Part shown: one piece after another, positions 39,801 to 50,355 of the stretch
Numbering within the stretch: the stretch's first letter is position 1
Layout of the letters: each line of letters opens with the position of its first letter
Assembly: GCF_932526225.1 (NCBI RefSeq)
Contig: NC_064040.1
Location: forward strand, 9,142,865 to 9,206,864
DNA: 64,000 nt
Reading direction: 5' to 3'
Source of the DNA: Nematostella vectensis
Taxonomy: Eukaryota > Cnidaria > Anthozoa > Actiniaria > Edwardsiidae
Notes under the pieces: generated by a model
What the model saw: only the letters and a program-made list of their open reading frames with translations
Database searches by the model: none
Told to the model about the DNA's origin: nothing
Made by a program: the position numbers and the translations under genes

Positions 39801-42800
39801 TTGCTTTCACTCTCCTTGCTGGTGCTTTTATTGTTGGTGTTGCTTTCACTCTCCTTGCTGGTGCTTTTAGTTGGTGTTGCTTTCACTCTCCTTGCTGGTG
39901 CTTTTAGTTAATGTTGCTTTCACTCTCCTTGCTGGTGCTTTTAGTTGATGTTGCTTTCACTCTCCTTGCTGGTGCTTTTAGTTGATGTTGCTTTCACTCT
40001 CCTTGCTGGTGCTTTTATTGTTGGTGTTGCTTTCACTCTCCTTGCTGGTGCTTTTAGTTGATGTTGCTTTCACTCTCCTTGCTGGTTCTTTTAGTTGATG
40101 TTGCTTTCACTCTCCTTGCTGCTGCTTTTAGTTGATGTTGCTTTCACTCTCCTTGCTGGTGCTTTTAGTTGATGTTGCTTTCACTCTCCTTGCTGGTGTT
40201 TTTAGTTGATGTTGCTTTCACTCTTCTTGCTGGTGCTTTTAGTTGATGTTGCTTTCACTCTCCTTGCTGGTGCTTTTAGTTGATGTTGCTTTCACTCTCC
40301 TTGCTGGTGCTTTTAGTTGGTGTTGCTTTCACTCTCCTTGCTGGTGCTTTTAGTTGATGTTGCTTTCACTCTCCTTGCTGGTGCTTTTATTGTTGGTTTT
40401 GCTTTCACTCTCCTTGCTGGTTCTTTTAGTTGATGTTGCTTTCACTCTCCTTGCTGCTGCTTTTAGTTGATGTTGCTTTCACTCTCCTTGCTGGTGCTTT
40501 TAGTTGATGTTGCTTTCACTCTCCTTGCTGGTGCTTTTAGTTGATGTTGCTTTCACTCTCCTTGCTGGTGCTTTTAGTTGGTGTTGCTTTCACTCTCCTT
40601 GCTGGTGCTTTTAGTTGGTGTTGCTTACACTCTCCTTGCTGGTGCTTTTAGTTGGTGTTGCTTTCACTCTCCTTGCTGGTGCTTTTAGTTGGTGTTGCTT
40701 TCACTCTCCTTGCTGGTGCTTTTAGTTGGTGTTGCTTTCACTCTCCTTGCTGGTGCTTTTAGTTGGTGTTGCTTTCACTCTCCTTGCTGGTGCTTTTAGT
40801 TGGTGTTGCTTTCACTCTCCTTGCTGGTGCTTTTAGTTGGTGTTGCTTTCACTCTCCTTGCTGGTGCTTTTAGTTGGTGTTGCTTACACTCTCCTTGCTG
40901 GTGCTTTTAGTTGGTGTTGCTTTCACTCTCCTTGCTGGTGCTTTTAGTTGGTGTTGCTTTCACTCTCCTTGCTGGTGCTTTTAGTTGGTGTTGCTTTCAC
41001 TCTCCTTGCTGGTGCTTTTAGTTGGTGTTGCTTTCACTCTCCTTGCTGGTGCTTTTAGTTGGTGTTGCTTTCACTCTCCTTGCTGGTGCTTTTAGTTGGT
41101 GTTGCTTTCACTCTCCTTGCTGGTGCTTTTAGTTGGTGTTGCTTTCACTCTCCTTGCTGGTGCTTTTAGTTGGTGTCGCTTTCACTCTCCTTGCTGGTGC
41201 TTTTTTTGATGTTGCTTTCACTCTCCTTGCTGGTGCTTTTTTTTATGTTGCTTTCACCATTGTTGATGATCATTATTGCTGCCATTTTGTTTGAGGTGCC
41301 TGTTGCTACTAATGTTGTTACTGGAGCCGAGCTTGCTGTTTCCGTTGTTGTTAGCTTCACCTTTGTTGACGATCCTTTTGTTGAAGGTGCTTGTTCCGAT
41401 TAATGTTGTTACTGGTGCTTACTGCTACCGTTGTTGTTTCGTTCACCTTTGTCGCTGGTGCTTTTTGTTGTTGTTGCTTTCAACATTGTTGATGGCTTAC
41501 TGTTGCCGCTATTGCTGGTAATATTAGAAAAGCAGAACGAGAAAAACAGTATATATAAGGGTAGAAGGGGTATATACCTATTTCAAATAAGGTTGTACTT
41601 GGAGAATCTGTGTAGCGTAACACGTGCTATGTTCTTTGAATCATAACTTACCCTTATATCATAACTTACTTAATCATAACTTACTTTGAGTCATGACTCA
41701 TCTCTTATTTTTTTAGCTGGTACTCCAGAAGACAAACTCAGATTGTTTATTATTTATTATGTATCTGGGCCTACAATGTCCCCGGTAAGAGCATAAATTG
41801 CTGTCATAAATACATTTTAATGTCTTCCCCCTCTCTGTTGTAATAAGTAGTTTGTAAGAGACAAATTGCTGTCATAAATACATTTTAATGTCTTCCCCCT
41901 CTCTGTTGTAATAAGTAGTTTGTAAGAGACAAATTGCTTTCATAAATACATTTTAATGTCTTCCCCCTCTCTGTTGCAATAATCAGTTTGTCCAAACAGT
42001 CGGCGATTGGCATGCTGTAATTCTTAAAACACTCCTTTGTTATTGTATCATTGAAAATACAGCAGTTTGTTTGCACGGAAACTTTTACATAACAATCTAC
42101 GAGGGTAGTCTGATGTTATCAACGATGTTTGATTGAAAATATCTTGGTTACTTGCTTGAATTGGCGGGATCTGAGCGGGATCATAAAATGACGCGTGATT
42201 GGCCTTCTTTGAGTCACAATAAAATAGCCCAGTAAAACACCAAAAGCTGAGTAATGACGATCGGTATGGGGCCCCCGCCCTAGGCAAGCACAAATTTTCT
42301 TCATGATTACATATTTGTAGATGTGGTTTCAATGAAATATTTTAAGGATACTGATTTGTTTTCAGGCTGAGTTTGATCAGTATGCGTCTGCACTACAGGC
42401 GTGCGGTGTACAGTCCGCTGCTCTCAGCTACATCAAGAAATGGAAGTAAGAAAGGAGTTAAAGTTTTTGGGTCTGGTTTGACCTAGCTTGTGCTTAATAT
42501 GTTATTTTGGTGCAAATGGAATTAGTCTGGTAGCTCAAAGCAGCCTCCCTTAGGATCACACCAATAAGTCATCCACACCTTTGTTTTTGTTTTCATTCAA
42601 TTTTGGAAAACGTATGTGATAAAATTACCATCTAAAAAGGTTTATACACATTTACTAAATTCATTTAAAAAAACTACCGTGGAACAGCCAATGAATGATC
42701 TGTCACACTCGGTATAGGATAGGATGTTAGGATAAAAACTGGCAGCTCTTTTATGGGGTTGGCAGCCTAATATGTCGTTTCATAAGGAGTGGAATGAAAT

Positions 42801-45009
42801 ACAGTATTCCTAACAGTTCAGTAATATTCCTTTATTTTCATTTTAATGCCGACTTCTTATTTCTTAGAGCGTTCACGAAAATCACGACGGCGCCCCTACA
42901 GTCGGGTGGAGGAGGTCAAAACACTTACAGGTAGAGCACTTCCTACCATCCATGAAAACACAGAAGATATAGGAGTTCTTCTGTGAGGCGAGCAAAACAG
43001 CCGCGAGACATTGGAAGAAAAGCCACGAAGTGCGCCTCATTTTGCATGCAATTCCCCCTATCCCCCCTCCCCTACCCCCTCGCCAAATTCAGGCTATGTG
43101 CAAGTGGTACATCTGTCTTGCCATCAACACCAAGGTTATGTTACTCTGAAAATACTAGATAGACGATGGTCCCATTTATAAGCCATTGATAAGATGTCTG
43201 TGTTTTTTTTGTCAGTGCCATGTTCTCTCGCATTATGAACACGGGGTCGCAGTTCGTTATGGAGGGGGTCAAGAATCTAGTGGTCGGTAACAAGGTGAGA
43301 ATGCGGAAGACGACCTTGTCGATATGAATTTTGTGTTTCTAGACCATAGCACAGACTCTACTATTATACCAACTACCAATTTTGTGTCTCTTGCTCAGAA
43401 TTTGCCCGTTACTCGAATATTGGATGCAGTTATGGAGAACAAGTCCAACCCGGTGAGTGCACCAAATTAGCCGGTGTTTTGTAAGCGACATTATGACAGT
43501 TTTGTGAGCGACCTTATGACAAACACGTGACTAATTTCACTCCACAATGTAGAGAGCTAAGGTTTTTACACCTTGGGAAAAATTTCTAGTTAACCTGGTT
43601 AACCTAACCTGTTTCGATCCCTGGTCCTCTTCCTTACTCTTTATCGACCAAGCGAGGCTGGGCCAGCAATGTTGACGCTATTTGTACGATACTTGACCAA
43701 ATAACCAGTCAGGTCTTAATCCGTTTTTTTTTTCCTACAGGAAGTCGAGGATTTTCGATATTTTGACCCGAAAATGCTTCGAGTCACCGACAGGTGGGTA
43801 TTCAACTATCGACTTTATTATTAGTTTTTATCTTTGTAACGTTCTTACCCTCATGACGTTCTTTCATAACGTCTTGTAACGTCATTCCTCCTTTCCGACG
43901 TTCATTGTGACGTTCCTATCATTGTGATCTTCTTAGATTAGTGACGTCCCTACCTTTTTGTTCTTCTTATCTTTGTGACGTTCCTGATTTCAGCTCCTCG
44001 ATTCCCAGGAACAAGACGCCTTTCCAAGAGGTCAGTAACTCAAAGAACCCCAGAGACGTAGCCTAAAAGGTGGGCCTTAAGAGCCCTTCAAAACATTCTA
44101 CATAATCCTTTAGAGTTATTGTTTTTTGGGCTGATCGGGAAAGCCAATTATCCTCCCGTCGATGAGTTATGTGGGTGCAAATACAACATGGTCGGGTTGA
44201 AGGAATAAGTAGGCGCCTTAGGCAGCCGTTATACGACCAGGGTTTATCTGAAAAACAAGCCTGTCCGATGCGCATGTCCCCGTCCGTCCGGATACCTGTC
44301 TGTCCGCTATTTGCTGCTGATCTTGTGCTTTCGTTTTTAGGCTATAGTGTTTATGGTCGGAGGTGGGAATTTTATCGAATACCAGAACCTGATGGACTAC
44401 GCAAAGGTATGCAGTTTCTATCCACAATCATATTTGTTATGAGCATCATCATAATCCCAATCGTCATCATCCACATCGTCATCATCATCATCCACATCGC
44501 CAAAGTCATTCATCATAGTTCATAGTATCATAGTTCCTTTTGGTATGGTTTTAAGGATTCTCGCTCCAGAACGGGTAAGACGTTTTGTGATAAAATCGAG
44601 TTTTTTTTCCAGAGATCCTCTGGAACTAAAAAGGTTTTCTACGGAGCAAGCGAAGTACTCAATGCCTCACAATTCATAAAACAGGTTAGTTTCTTTTAGG
44701 GTGTAACTGATAACTCAGAGCGGTTTCTAAAAGATTCTTTTGTCTCTTGTCGATTTAGGGTTCCGTCGGTCCCAAAGAGGACCCAGTGTATTTTGTTTAA
44801 CAAGAAACACATTTAAATAAACATTTCGTTCACGAACTTCAAACAAAAGGTCAATCGGTGAGAAGCTTGCCGCTCGTCCTGTGGCACATTTGGGTTTTCT
44901 AAGGTGCTAGAACCTTTGGAAGCCAGGGTACTAAAGTGCACATTCTGCGCCAAAATTGAATCAATGTCTTTTTCTTTAGTTATCACGCCTCGGAGAGGAC
45001 TCAGCCTAA
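24861..45009 (+). CDS. SCFD1: SCFD1 / SLY1, Sec1/Munc18-family ER-Golgi SNARE regulator (complete, 26 exons)
   Basis: SM proteins of the Sly1 class bind syntaxin-5-type SNAREs and promote ER-Golgi and intra-Golgi fusion. Exons: 24861-24891, 26569-26639, 26877-26965, 27538-27628, 27940-28062, 28275-28362, 28699-28788, 29342-29397, 30250-30332, 30622-30721, 31119-31270, 34691-34781, 35135-35211, 35322-35403, 36075-36134, 36472-36508, 41717-41784, 42366-42445, 42868-42930, 43216-43294, 43399-43452, 43741-43793, 43994-44030, 44341-44406, 44613-44684, 44980-45009. They sum to 1923 nt, i.e. 640 residues plus stop, about the length of vertebrate SCFD1. Diagnostic stretches: VLVYDRFGQDIISPLL, VYFVMPTEENV, LVILDRNMDLCTPLHHTWTY, TYDLHNTDKFWNSHKGSPFP, IVFMVGGGNFIEYQNL, KKVFYGASEVLNASQF. 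Phases match at every junction. The introns after exons 11 and 16 are inflated by 3-kb and 5-kb minisatellites. Confidence 0.97.
25597..25916. mobile_element. MITE with GGCCCGTAGCCAGG ends
   Basis: GGCCCGTAGCCAGG at the left pairs with CCTGGTTATGGGCC at the right. The interior is non-coding. It lies in the first SCFD1 intron. This terminus type is widespread in marine invertebrate genomes (from memory, not searched). Confidence 0.7.
26745..26900 (+). repeat. Four tandem copies of the SCFD1 exon 3 acceptor region
   Basis: Units of about 45-50 bp, each with TTTGTTGGTAG followed by GTTTTAGTATATGACAG or a close variant. The last copy is the real exon 3 start (VLVYDR); three earlier copies lie in the intron. 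Confidence 0.85.
27065..27480. repeat. ATC/CAT-rich simple repeats
   Basis: CATCATCAT-type runs in the SCFD1 intron between exons 3 and 4. The minus-strand open frames here are repeat artefacts. Confidence 0.8.
29451..29810. mobile_element. MITE family with TGACATGACGGAAAA ends, copy 2
   Basis: Second copy of the element at 11590-11962, inside the SCFD1 intron after exon 8. The left terminus has diverged (ACATGACAGAAAAA); the right terminus is intact (CCGTCATGTC). The open frame at 29609-29821 is the element's interior, not a gene. Confidence 0.8.
30787..30902. repeat. AAT-rich microsatellite
   Basis: (AAT)n and (AACAAT)n runs in the SCFD1 intron after exon 10. Confidence 0.8.
31590..34690 (+). 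repeat. 43-bp minisatellite, about 72 copies of the SCFD1 exon 12 3' splice site
   Basis: Each unit holds a branch-site-like CACTAAC, a pyrimidine tract TTTTCCTCAG, and then TCCATTCCCC, the first bases of exon 12. The final unit runs straight into the real exon (CTTTCCTCAG|TCCATTCCCC, residues SPFP). Some units are 40-41 bp, with GGTCATG or GGCCATG variants. Confidence 0.95.
35404..35570 (+). repeat. Two degenerate copies of the 3' end of SCFD1 exon 14
   Basis: After the exon's CTTGACCACATTAAG, the intron repeats related sequence ending CTTGACCACATTAA at about 35445-35460. It does so again at about 35505-35562 (AAGAAGAGGTTGATTGACAT through CTTGACCACATTA). Neither copy keeps a good donor. Confidence 0.8.
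36530..41250 (+). repeat. 37-bp minisatellite, about 125 copies, in the SCFD1 intron after exon 16
   Basis: Unit: GATGTTGCTTTCACTCTCCT plus TGCTGGTGCTTTTAGTT. Some units have an alternative end, TTTTATTGTTG. The array begins about 22 bp after the exon 16 donor. Each unit has a pyrimidine tract leading to TTTTAG, so it resembles a 3' splice site. Hydrophobic open frames across it are artefacts. Confidence 0.95.
41568..41640. mobile_element. Fragment of the MITE family at 49889-50132
   Basis: About 70 bp matching one end of the element at 49889-50132, including CTATTTCAAATAAGGTTGTA and GTAACACG-type sequence. I see no matching second end. Confidence 0.5.
41785..41990 (+). repeat. Three ~73-bp tandem units starting at the SCFD1 exon 17 donor
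   Basis: GTAAGAGCATAAATTGCTGT is the real donor side. GTAAGAGACAAATTGCTGTC and GTAAGAGACAAATTGCTTTC follow at 73-bp spacing, with the shared body AATGTCTTCCCCCTCTCTGT. Confidence 0.85.
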
Positions 45010-47070
45010 TCCACGGAGAGAACCTATTCCAAGTCTAGAGGAAATGTATATCGATAGGGATAGTCTCGCCAGGTTTTAGTTATCTGGCGTCTGTTTTCCA
45101 GCACCGTTTCCAGGCAACTGAAAGTGGAGGAGAATGACTTCGATTGCTTGCGTTCAAATTATAGGCACCTGGTACTAATACTGTGTGGTGACGAATGTAG
45201 AATTGGATAGTAAAATCTATTTATCATTTTATGAAGAAATTATGACAGAAATACAGAAAAGATCGTTGATTCGTACGTGATGTTTATTAACTTTAAAACT
45301 GGCTGAATACGAAGCACCAAACACAGATATTCCACTCTACCAATTGTTCGTCTTTACTAAGACAAAGAACTAAGGTCCAATAGAATTGAAACAAATGAAG
45401 ATTCAAGGAAAAAAGATATACAGTCAGTGTTTATAGCAAGATTCGATTAAATTTAGCAGTTGTAAAAAAAACTGTTGAAATCAATAAAGGAAAAAATAAA
45501 ATTATGATGCTATCCCGTCGAATCGCTTGTATTTTGAGAGGAGAGGGCCTACTTCAAAGAAAATGTGACACTTTCAACAAAACCGCCTACACAGCCAATT
45601 GGCCCCACTCGGGGGAAGGGGGGGCTCGGGAGGGAGGTAGGGATCCGAACTAATGTATCCGTGATCTAATGAGAATAACCAGTCCCTCATTTACGAGCCT
45701 TTTAAATAAACGTTTTGGTTAAAATCCTTATGAAAAAGCGCGTCGACTTCTCGTTTCAAAAATTTCTTCTGTATTTATAACCTATTTCATGCCAATGATG
45801 AAACCTGTGCTTTTGTTCGCTAGACATTGTCTTTACAATAGAAACAAAAAAAAATCCTTATAACTAAAGATAACAAATACATTTTTAACTTATTTTACTT
45901 ATGTTTTCCGTCTTCGAAGCTGGATATTACCTACCGCTTTGAGAGTTTGGTCGACAGACTAATAACCATAGACCGGTAAACGTTAAGAACACTGTTATGT
46001 AACAAGAGCTCTTCTAAAATTAACAACCTAATATAATTCCCACTCTTCGCAAATGTGTAAAAGCGCTCACGTGTCTCGACAAAAAGTAAAAATTAGGATA
46101 ATATATATTTGGAATTGGTAACACGGAATTAAATGCTTTATCTTTTTAAAATTGTGGTATAAGGCTAGGTTTCTTTTGTTAGCAGGCAATTTTACTCAAC
46201 AATCAAATTGCCTCTTCAGTTTGCTATCCTATTATTTGAATTGGCGTTAAATTTAAACTGTTTAGACCGAAAAAGATAGTGGGATATCCAGGGCGTTCTT
46301 ATCTCAAACAAATAAAAGAGAAAACAAACCTTTTTGCTTTGATACTTTATTCCAGAAATTACTACAAGGTATTCCACTAGAAGACACCTCCCGGGACCAA
46401 AGAGTGGCTGTCTTACTGTTTAACTGTGAACTTGGGGCGCTGAAATCATCAAAATCGAATGTTGCCTTACTAAAGTAAACAAATACGGCAAACACGGAAA
46501 TATAATGGCCTCTGATAGGCGAGCTCAAAAAATCGATCGCCTGTGATTAGTCAGCGCAATCATTAGAAAACGACTACGTAGTTACAGATGATGGTGAAAC
46601 TTCATTGCCAGATGGCAAAATGTTGGCATCCTTAGATTCCTCCCTGTTTTTTTTTCTGATCTCGCATTTAAAATCTCTCTTAGAAAAATTGAGCCTATCG
46701 ACTACCCCTTTTCCACACCAAGTTTTGCTTGTAAGGATTAAGAGATTCGGTAAGTAATTCCCCATAGTCGGCTCGAGATCTTCCTGGTTGTCGCACGTCG
46801 CACGTAAAACATCAATTAACCAATCCCTGGAACGTATGGAAAGTCCTTGTTCATAAATTATCGGCTAAAACACAAAAGACCAAAAACATTTCATAGCCTT
46901 TTTGTGTTTTTTAGGCATAGTTCCGTTCAGCCACCTGTCTTGACAAAAACGCTCTTGAAAACACGGAAACACTGAAACATAATGATGTGTTTCCAAGACT
47001 GGAGAGGCTTTGAACACCGTCCCGCTAATTCGAACTGTTTATTTGAGCGCTGCAAAGTGCTCGCTCGAGG
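45010..47070. other. SCFD1 3'UTR and intergenic region upstream of the GPCR
   Basis: Contains the probable SCFD1 3'UTR (to about 45.5 kb), then AT-rich sequence without recognisable coding or repeat features. The minus-strand frames at 46304-46528 and 46574-46765 look random. Confidence 0.5.
45483..45488 (+). terminator. SCFD1: Candidate SCFD1 poly(A) signal
   Basis: A canonical AATAAA hexamer lies about 475 bp downstream of the SCFD1 stop codon, followed by A-rich and then T/G-containing sequence. It is the first good hexamer in this 3' flank. Transcript ends were not checked. Confidence 0.45.
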
Positions 47071-48357
47071 ATGACCAAAATGAACGCCACGGGGCTTCTA
47101 GCCCATTCATTGCAACGAGCCACCCAAGAATTGGTCGCTCGTTCCATGGCTCTCGTTGTAGCAGAAACGGCGACGTTTGTCCTTATCAATGCCATTTCGT
47201 TGGTTGGGAATTTCCTCGTTTTCCTGGTAGCGTTTCGCAATCCCAGTCTAAAGACTGTTACAGGATTGTTGCTTCTATCTCTCACTACAAGCCATTTCCT
47301 CGCGTCCATAATCGTCATGCCCATGTCTGTGGGTGTCCTAGCGACAGGCGGAAAATTCATGGGTTCCCTTGGGTGCCAGATCCTTGCCTACTCGTCGCAG
47401 ATTCTCTCTAACATGACTGTTTACACCATTTGCCTGATCGCCGTGAATCGGCTGCTGTTTTTCGTGAAGTCGTCTTGGTATCGAGCAATTTTTGGCTTCA
47501 AGTCCACTCTCACGACTATCGCTACAAGTTGGATTTTCCAGCTCGTCTATGCTTTCATCCCAGCGTTCGCTAGCTGGTCCGTCGCCTCGTTGTATCCTGG
47601 TTACGCGGTATGTACCTCCCAGTTGACAAATAAAGCGGCCAGCATAATCTACGGCGCACAAAATGATGTCCAGATCCTTGGAGGAGTGGTGATTCTGATA
47701 ATTTGCTACTTAGTGGTCTTCGTGAAGATTAGAAAAGCTAGCAAAATCACGCCCGAGGTAGCACAGGATCTACCAAGCGATAACGAGTTAAACCAGGTCG
47801 CCCCTATCCAAGGGCTAGACGAAATGTCCACGCAAAAAGAACTCGAGAAGAAACGCGACGAAAATAAAGCTCTGAAAAAGGGAGAAAAGGCTATAGAAAA
47901 ATGCACCATCGATCAAATCCAACAGGATTCTGGAACAGCTTTCAATGGTTGCAAAGAAGAAATCCAGAGTAATGGACTAAAATACCAGACAAATTCAGAA
48001 AACATCGACTCTCAAACTGACTTTGCGTCTCCAAACGATCCCGAGGAAGGGCAAAGACAAGCCGTCGAGCTTCAAGACCCAGAATTCCGCGCCGAAGTTC
48101 ACATGACCAGGACTGTGTTTCTTGTCACCGTGTGTTTAATCGTGTGTTATATCCCACTGCTGGTGATCTTGGAGGTTGAGTCGTGGCAGATTCACCTGGA
48201 GGCCAGACAGGTTGAGCTGTTCGGCATGGCTTTGCAGTACCTGGGTAGCGCTCTCACACCTGTGGTCATTGCCATATTTAACATCCCGTTCAGACGTGAG
48301 CTCAAAGACATGTTCTGCCGTGGGCGTGAAAATAGGCGAGTCCATCCGGCTGAATAA
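47071..48357 (+). CDS. Intronless class A (rhodopsin-like) G-protein-coupled receptor, orphan, 428 aa
   Basis: One uninterrupted frame with seven hydrophobic segments. TM1 holds LVGNFLVFLVAF (N1.50 present) at about residues 45-56. TM2 reads LSLTTSHFLASIIVMP, with His where Asp2.50 is usual. TM3 is preceded by the conserved Cys (GCQILAY) and ends AVNRL in place of DRY. TM4 contains SWIFQLVYAFIP. The second extracellular loop carries a Cys (YAVCTSQ). The third intracellular loop is long, charged and about 120 residues. TM6 has CYIPLLV in place of CWxP. TM7 reads LTPVVIAIFNIPFRREL in place of NPxxY, followed by a helix-8-like tail. Single-exon GPCRs of melatonin/amine-like type form large families in cnidarians (established knowledge). 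No ligand can be inferred. A second in-frame ATG lies three codons downstream of the first. A 33-bp minisatellite starts right after the stop codon. Confidence 0.9.
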   Translation: MTKMNATGLLAHSLQRATQELVARSMALVVAETATFVLINAISLVGNFLVFLVAFRNPSLKTVTGLLLLSLTTSHFLASIIVMPMSVGVLATGGKFMGSLGCQILAYSSQILSNMTVYTICLIAVNRLLFFVKSSWYRAIFGFKSTLTTIATSWIFQLVYAFIPAFASWSVASLYPGYAVCTSQLTNKAASIIYGAQNDVQILGGVVILIICYLVVFVKIRKASKITPEVAQDLPSDNELNQVAPIQGLDEMSTQKELEKKRDENKALKKGEKAIEKCTIDQIQQDSGTAFNGCKEEIQSNGLKYQTNSENIDSQTDFASPNDPEEGQRQAVELQDPEFRAEVHMTRTVFLVTVCLIVCYIPLLVILEVESWQIHLEARQVELFGMALQYLGSALTPVVIAIFNIPFRRELKDMFCRGRENRRVHPAE

Positions 48358-48359
48358 TC

Positions 48360-49040
48360 GATTGAGACATGCTAAATGGAATGTGAACACTCGACTTTGT
48401 CGAAAAGACTGGAGTGTGAAAACTCGACATCGTCGATAAGACTGGAATGTGAAAACTCAACGTTGTCAAAAAGACTGGAATGTGAAAACTCGACATCGTC
48501 GATAAGACTGGAATGAGAAAACTCGACATCGCAGACAAGACTGGCATTTGAAAACACGACATCGTAAAATACTGGAATGTGAAAACACGACGTCGTCGAA
48601 AAGACTAAAATGTGAGTACTCGACATCGTAGATAAGACTGGAATGTGAAAACTCGACATCGCAGACAAGACTGGCATGTGCAAACACGACATCGTAAAAG
48701 ACTGGGATGTGAAAACACGACGTCGTCGAAAAGAATAAAATGTGAGTACTCGACATCGTAGATAAGACAGGAATGTGAATACTCGACATCGTCGATAAGA
48801 CTGGAATGTGAATACTCGACATAGTTTATAACACTGGAATGTGCATACTCAACATAGCCAATAACACTGGAATGTGAATACTCGACATAGTCGATAAGAC
48901 TGGAATGTGAAAACGCGGCATCGTCGATAAGACTGGAATGTAAATACTCGACATAGTCGATAAGACTGGAATGTGAAAACTCGACATCGTCGAAAAGACA
49001 GGAGTGTGAGAACTCGACATCCTCGAAAAGACGTGAATGC
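48360..49040 (+). repeat. 33-bp minisatellite after the GPCR stop codon
   Basis: About 20 units of ACTCGACATCGTCGATAAGA plus CTGGAATGTGAAA, starting within about 10-40 bp of the stop codon and so probably in the 3'UTR. Divisibility by three produces several spurious minus-strand frames. Confidence 0.9.
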
Positions 49041-49059
49041 AGAACAATCTTAGGCATGG

Positions 49060-50355
49060 ATTTCTAATTGTGCTATGAGAAATACTCGCTAAGAAATGGT
49101 TGTCGCAGCAAGCAAGCAAGCATTAGGGAAAGGACACGATTCCAGTACTTGAACTTTAAAAAGTGACAAAAAAGATACGAGCTCTTTATTTTTCAATGAC
49201 AACGGAGCCGCGTGATCTTTTTGACTTCTTAGCTCGAGTAGTTTCCTACGCACCCGGTCTGAGCGCTAGACTACACCTACACTACACCCACCTAAAGAAT
49301 TATTATTTGTAAATATCTTTATATAATTTCACCGTTATTCGTAAATCAGAAAGTCCACATACCGAGTATGCAATTTAGAAAATAACCATGTTTATTAAAG
49401 GAAAAATAAGTGTTTCCTTTGTGTGTATAGAAAACGGAGCGTGCCCAGGGCAGCGACACCTTTAGATGAGGAAGTTATTTGGGTTTTTAAAGGACGCATT
49501 CAGAGTTTTATTATGCAATTTTGTGTCTATCGCTCTGCCTAACGGTTAGTCCGCCATGTTGGTTCTGATTTCAAACTTCTCGAGGTGTGACAAGGGGTAT
49601 CCTATAGCACAATTTGGCGTTTAAACTCAAGAATGGGCAGACATATTTCAAATATTTCATACATTTATTTACAGATTTCTCCTTATTGATAATTTTTGTT
49701 ATAATACTGCTATTATATATAAATTGATTATTGTTTTCTGTATGAATAGATTGATTCATTTTTTTCATCCATTGATTCAACATTGATCACACAACTTCTC
49801 TCTTCCGTTCCTAACAAATCTCAACATAGCAAAACACAATCTACGAAATTACCTCACAGAATAGGGTAGTTTTCCGGCTGTATGAGATGTATATGTACAG
49901 CTATTTCAAATGAGGCTGCACTCGGAAAAATCTGTGTATCGTAACCCGCAGTGCTTCGTGGGTATCAAGTAAATAAGCAAATAAGCGCAAATAAAATACA
50001 AATACAGGTTTCCAATGCTGTAAAGTTCTTGTTTACATTCTTATGAACATTCTTCACATGACTTTCAGGTACAAGGATTCAGCTGATAATACGCGTCACA
50101 TGCAACCTTATTCGAAATAAGTGTATATATATATGTATACTGCAGTGCCCTCGCTTATCATCTTTGCTTGCAAGGGGACTGAAAGACGAGGGATAAACCG
50201 TTCTTATCACGCAGCCCTGGGACTAGCTTCTTTTATAGCCATGGCTACTTTAAATCCATTTAAACAGTCAATCGTTTAGATATTAAAACTAGCTATTCCC
50301 TGGCATATCAAAATGTGTTTGTACCACCCTTACGTCTCACCAGCGGTGTCGCTTC
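49060..50355. other. Convergent 3' intergenic region between the GPCR and FANCM
   Basis: The two genes converge here. Apart from the inverted-repeat element at 49889-50132 I see only AT-rich sequence and no conserved exon. Confidence 0.5.
49889..50132. mobile_element. MITE with TATTTCAAATRAGGYTGCA ends
   Basis: The left end (TACAGCTATTTCAAATGAGG) is matched in inverted orientation at the right (TGCAACCTTATTCGAAATAA). A fragment of the same family lies at 41568-41640 (CTATTTCAAATAAGGTTGTA) in the SCFD1 intron before exon 17. Confidence 0.65.

Noticed and set aside
36619-39911. Short hydrophobic open frames (LLSLSLLVLL, FTLLAGAFIV)
   Set aside because: Periodic artefacts of the 37-bp array, without signals or conservation of their own.
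46304-46765. Minus-strand frames upstream of the GPCR
   Set aside because: No domain, splice context or composition supporting coding.
48302-49119. Minus-strand repeat proteins (MSSFHIPVLST)
   Set aside because: Artefact of the 33-bp array after the GPCR.
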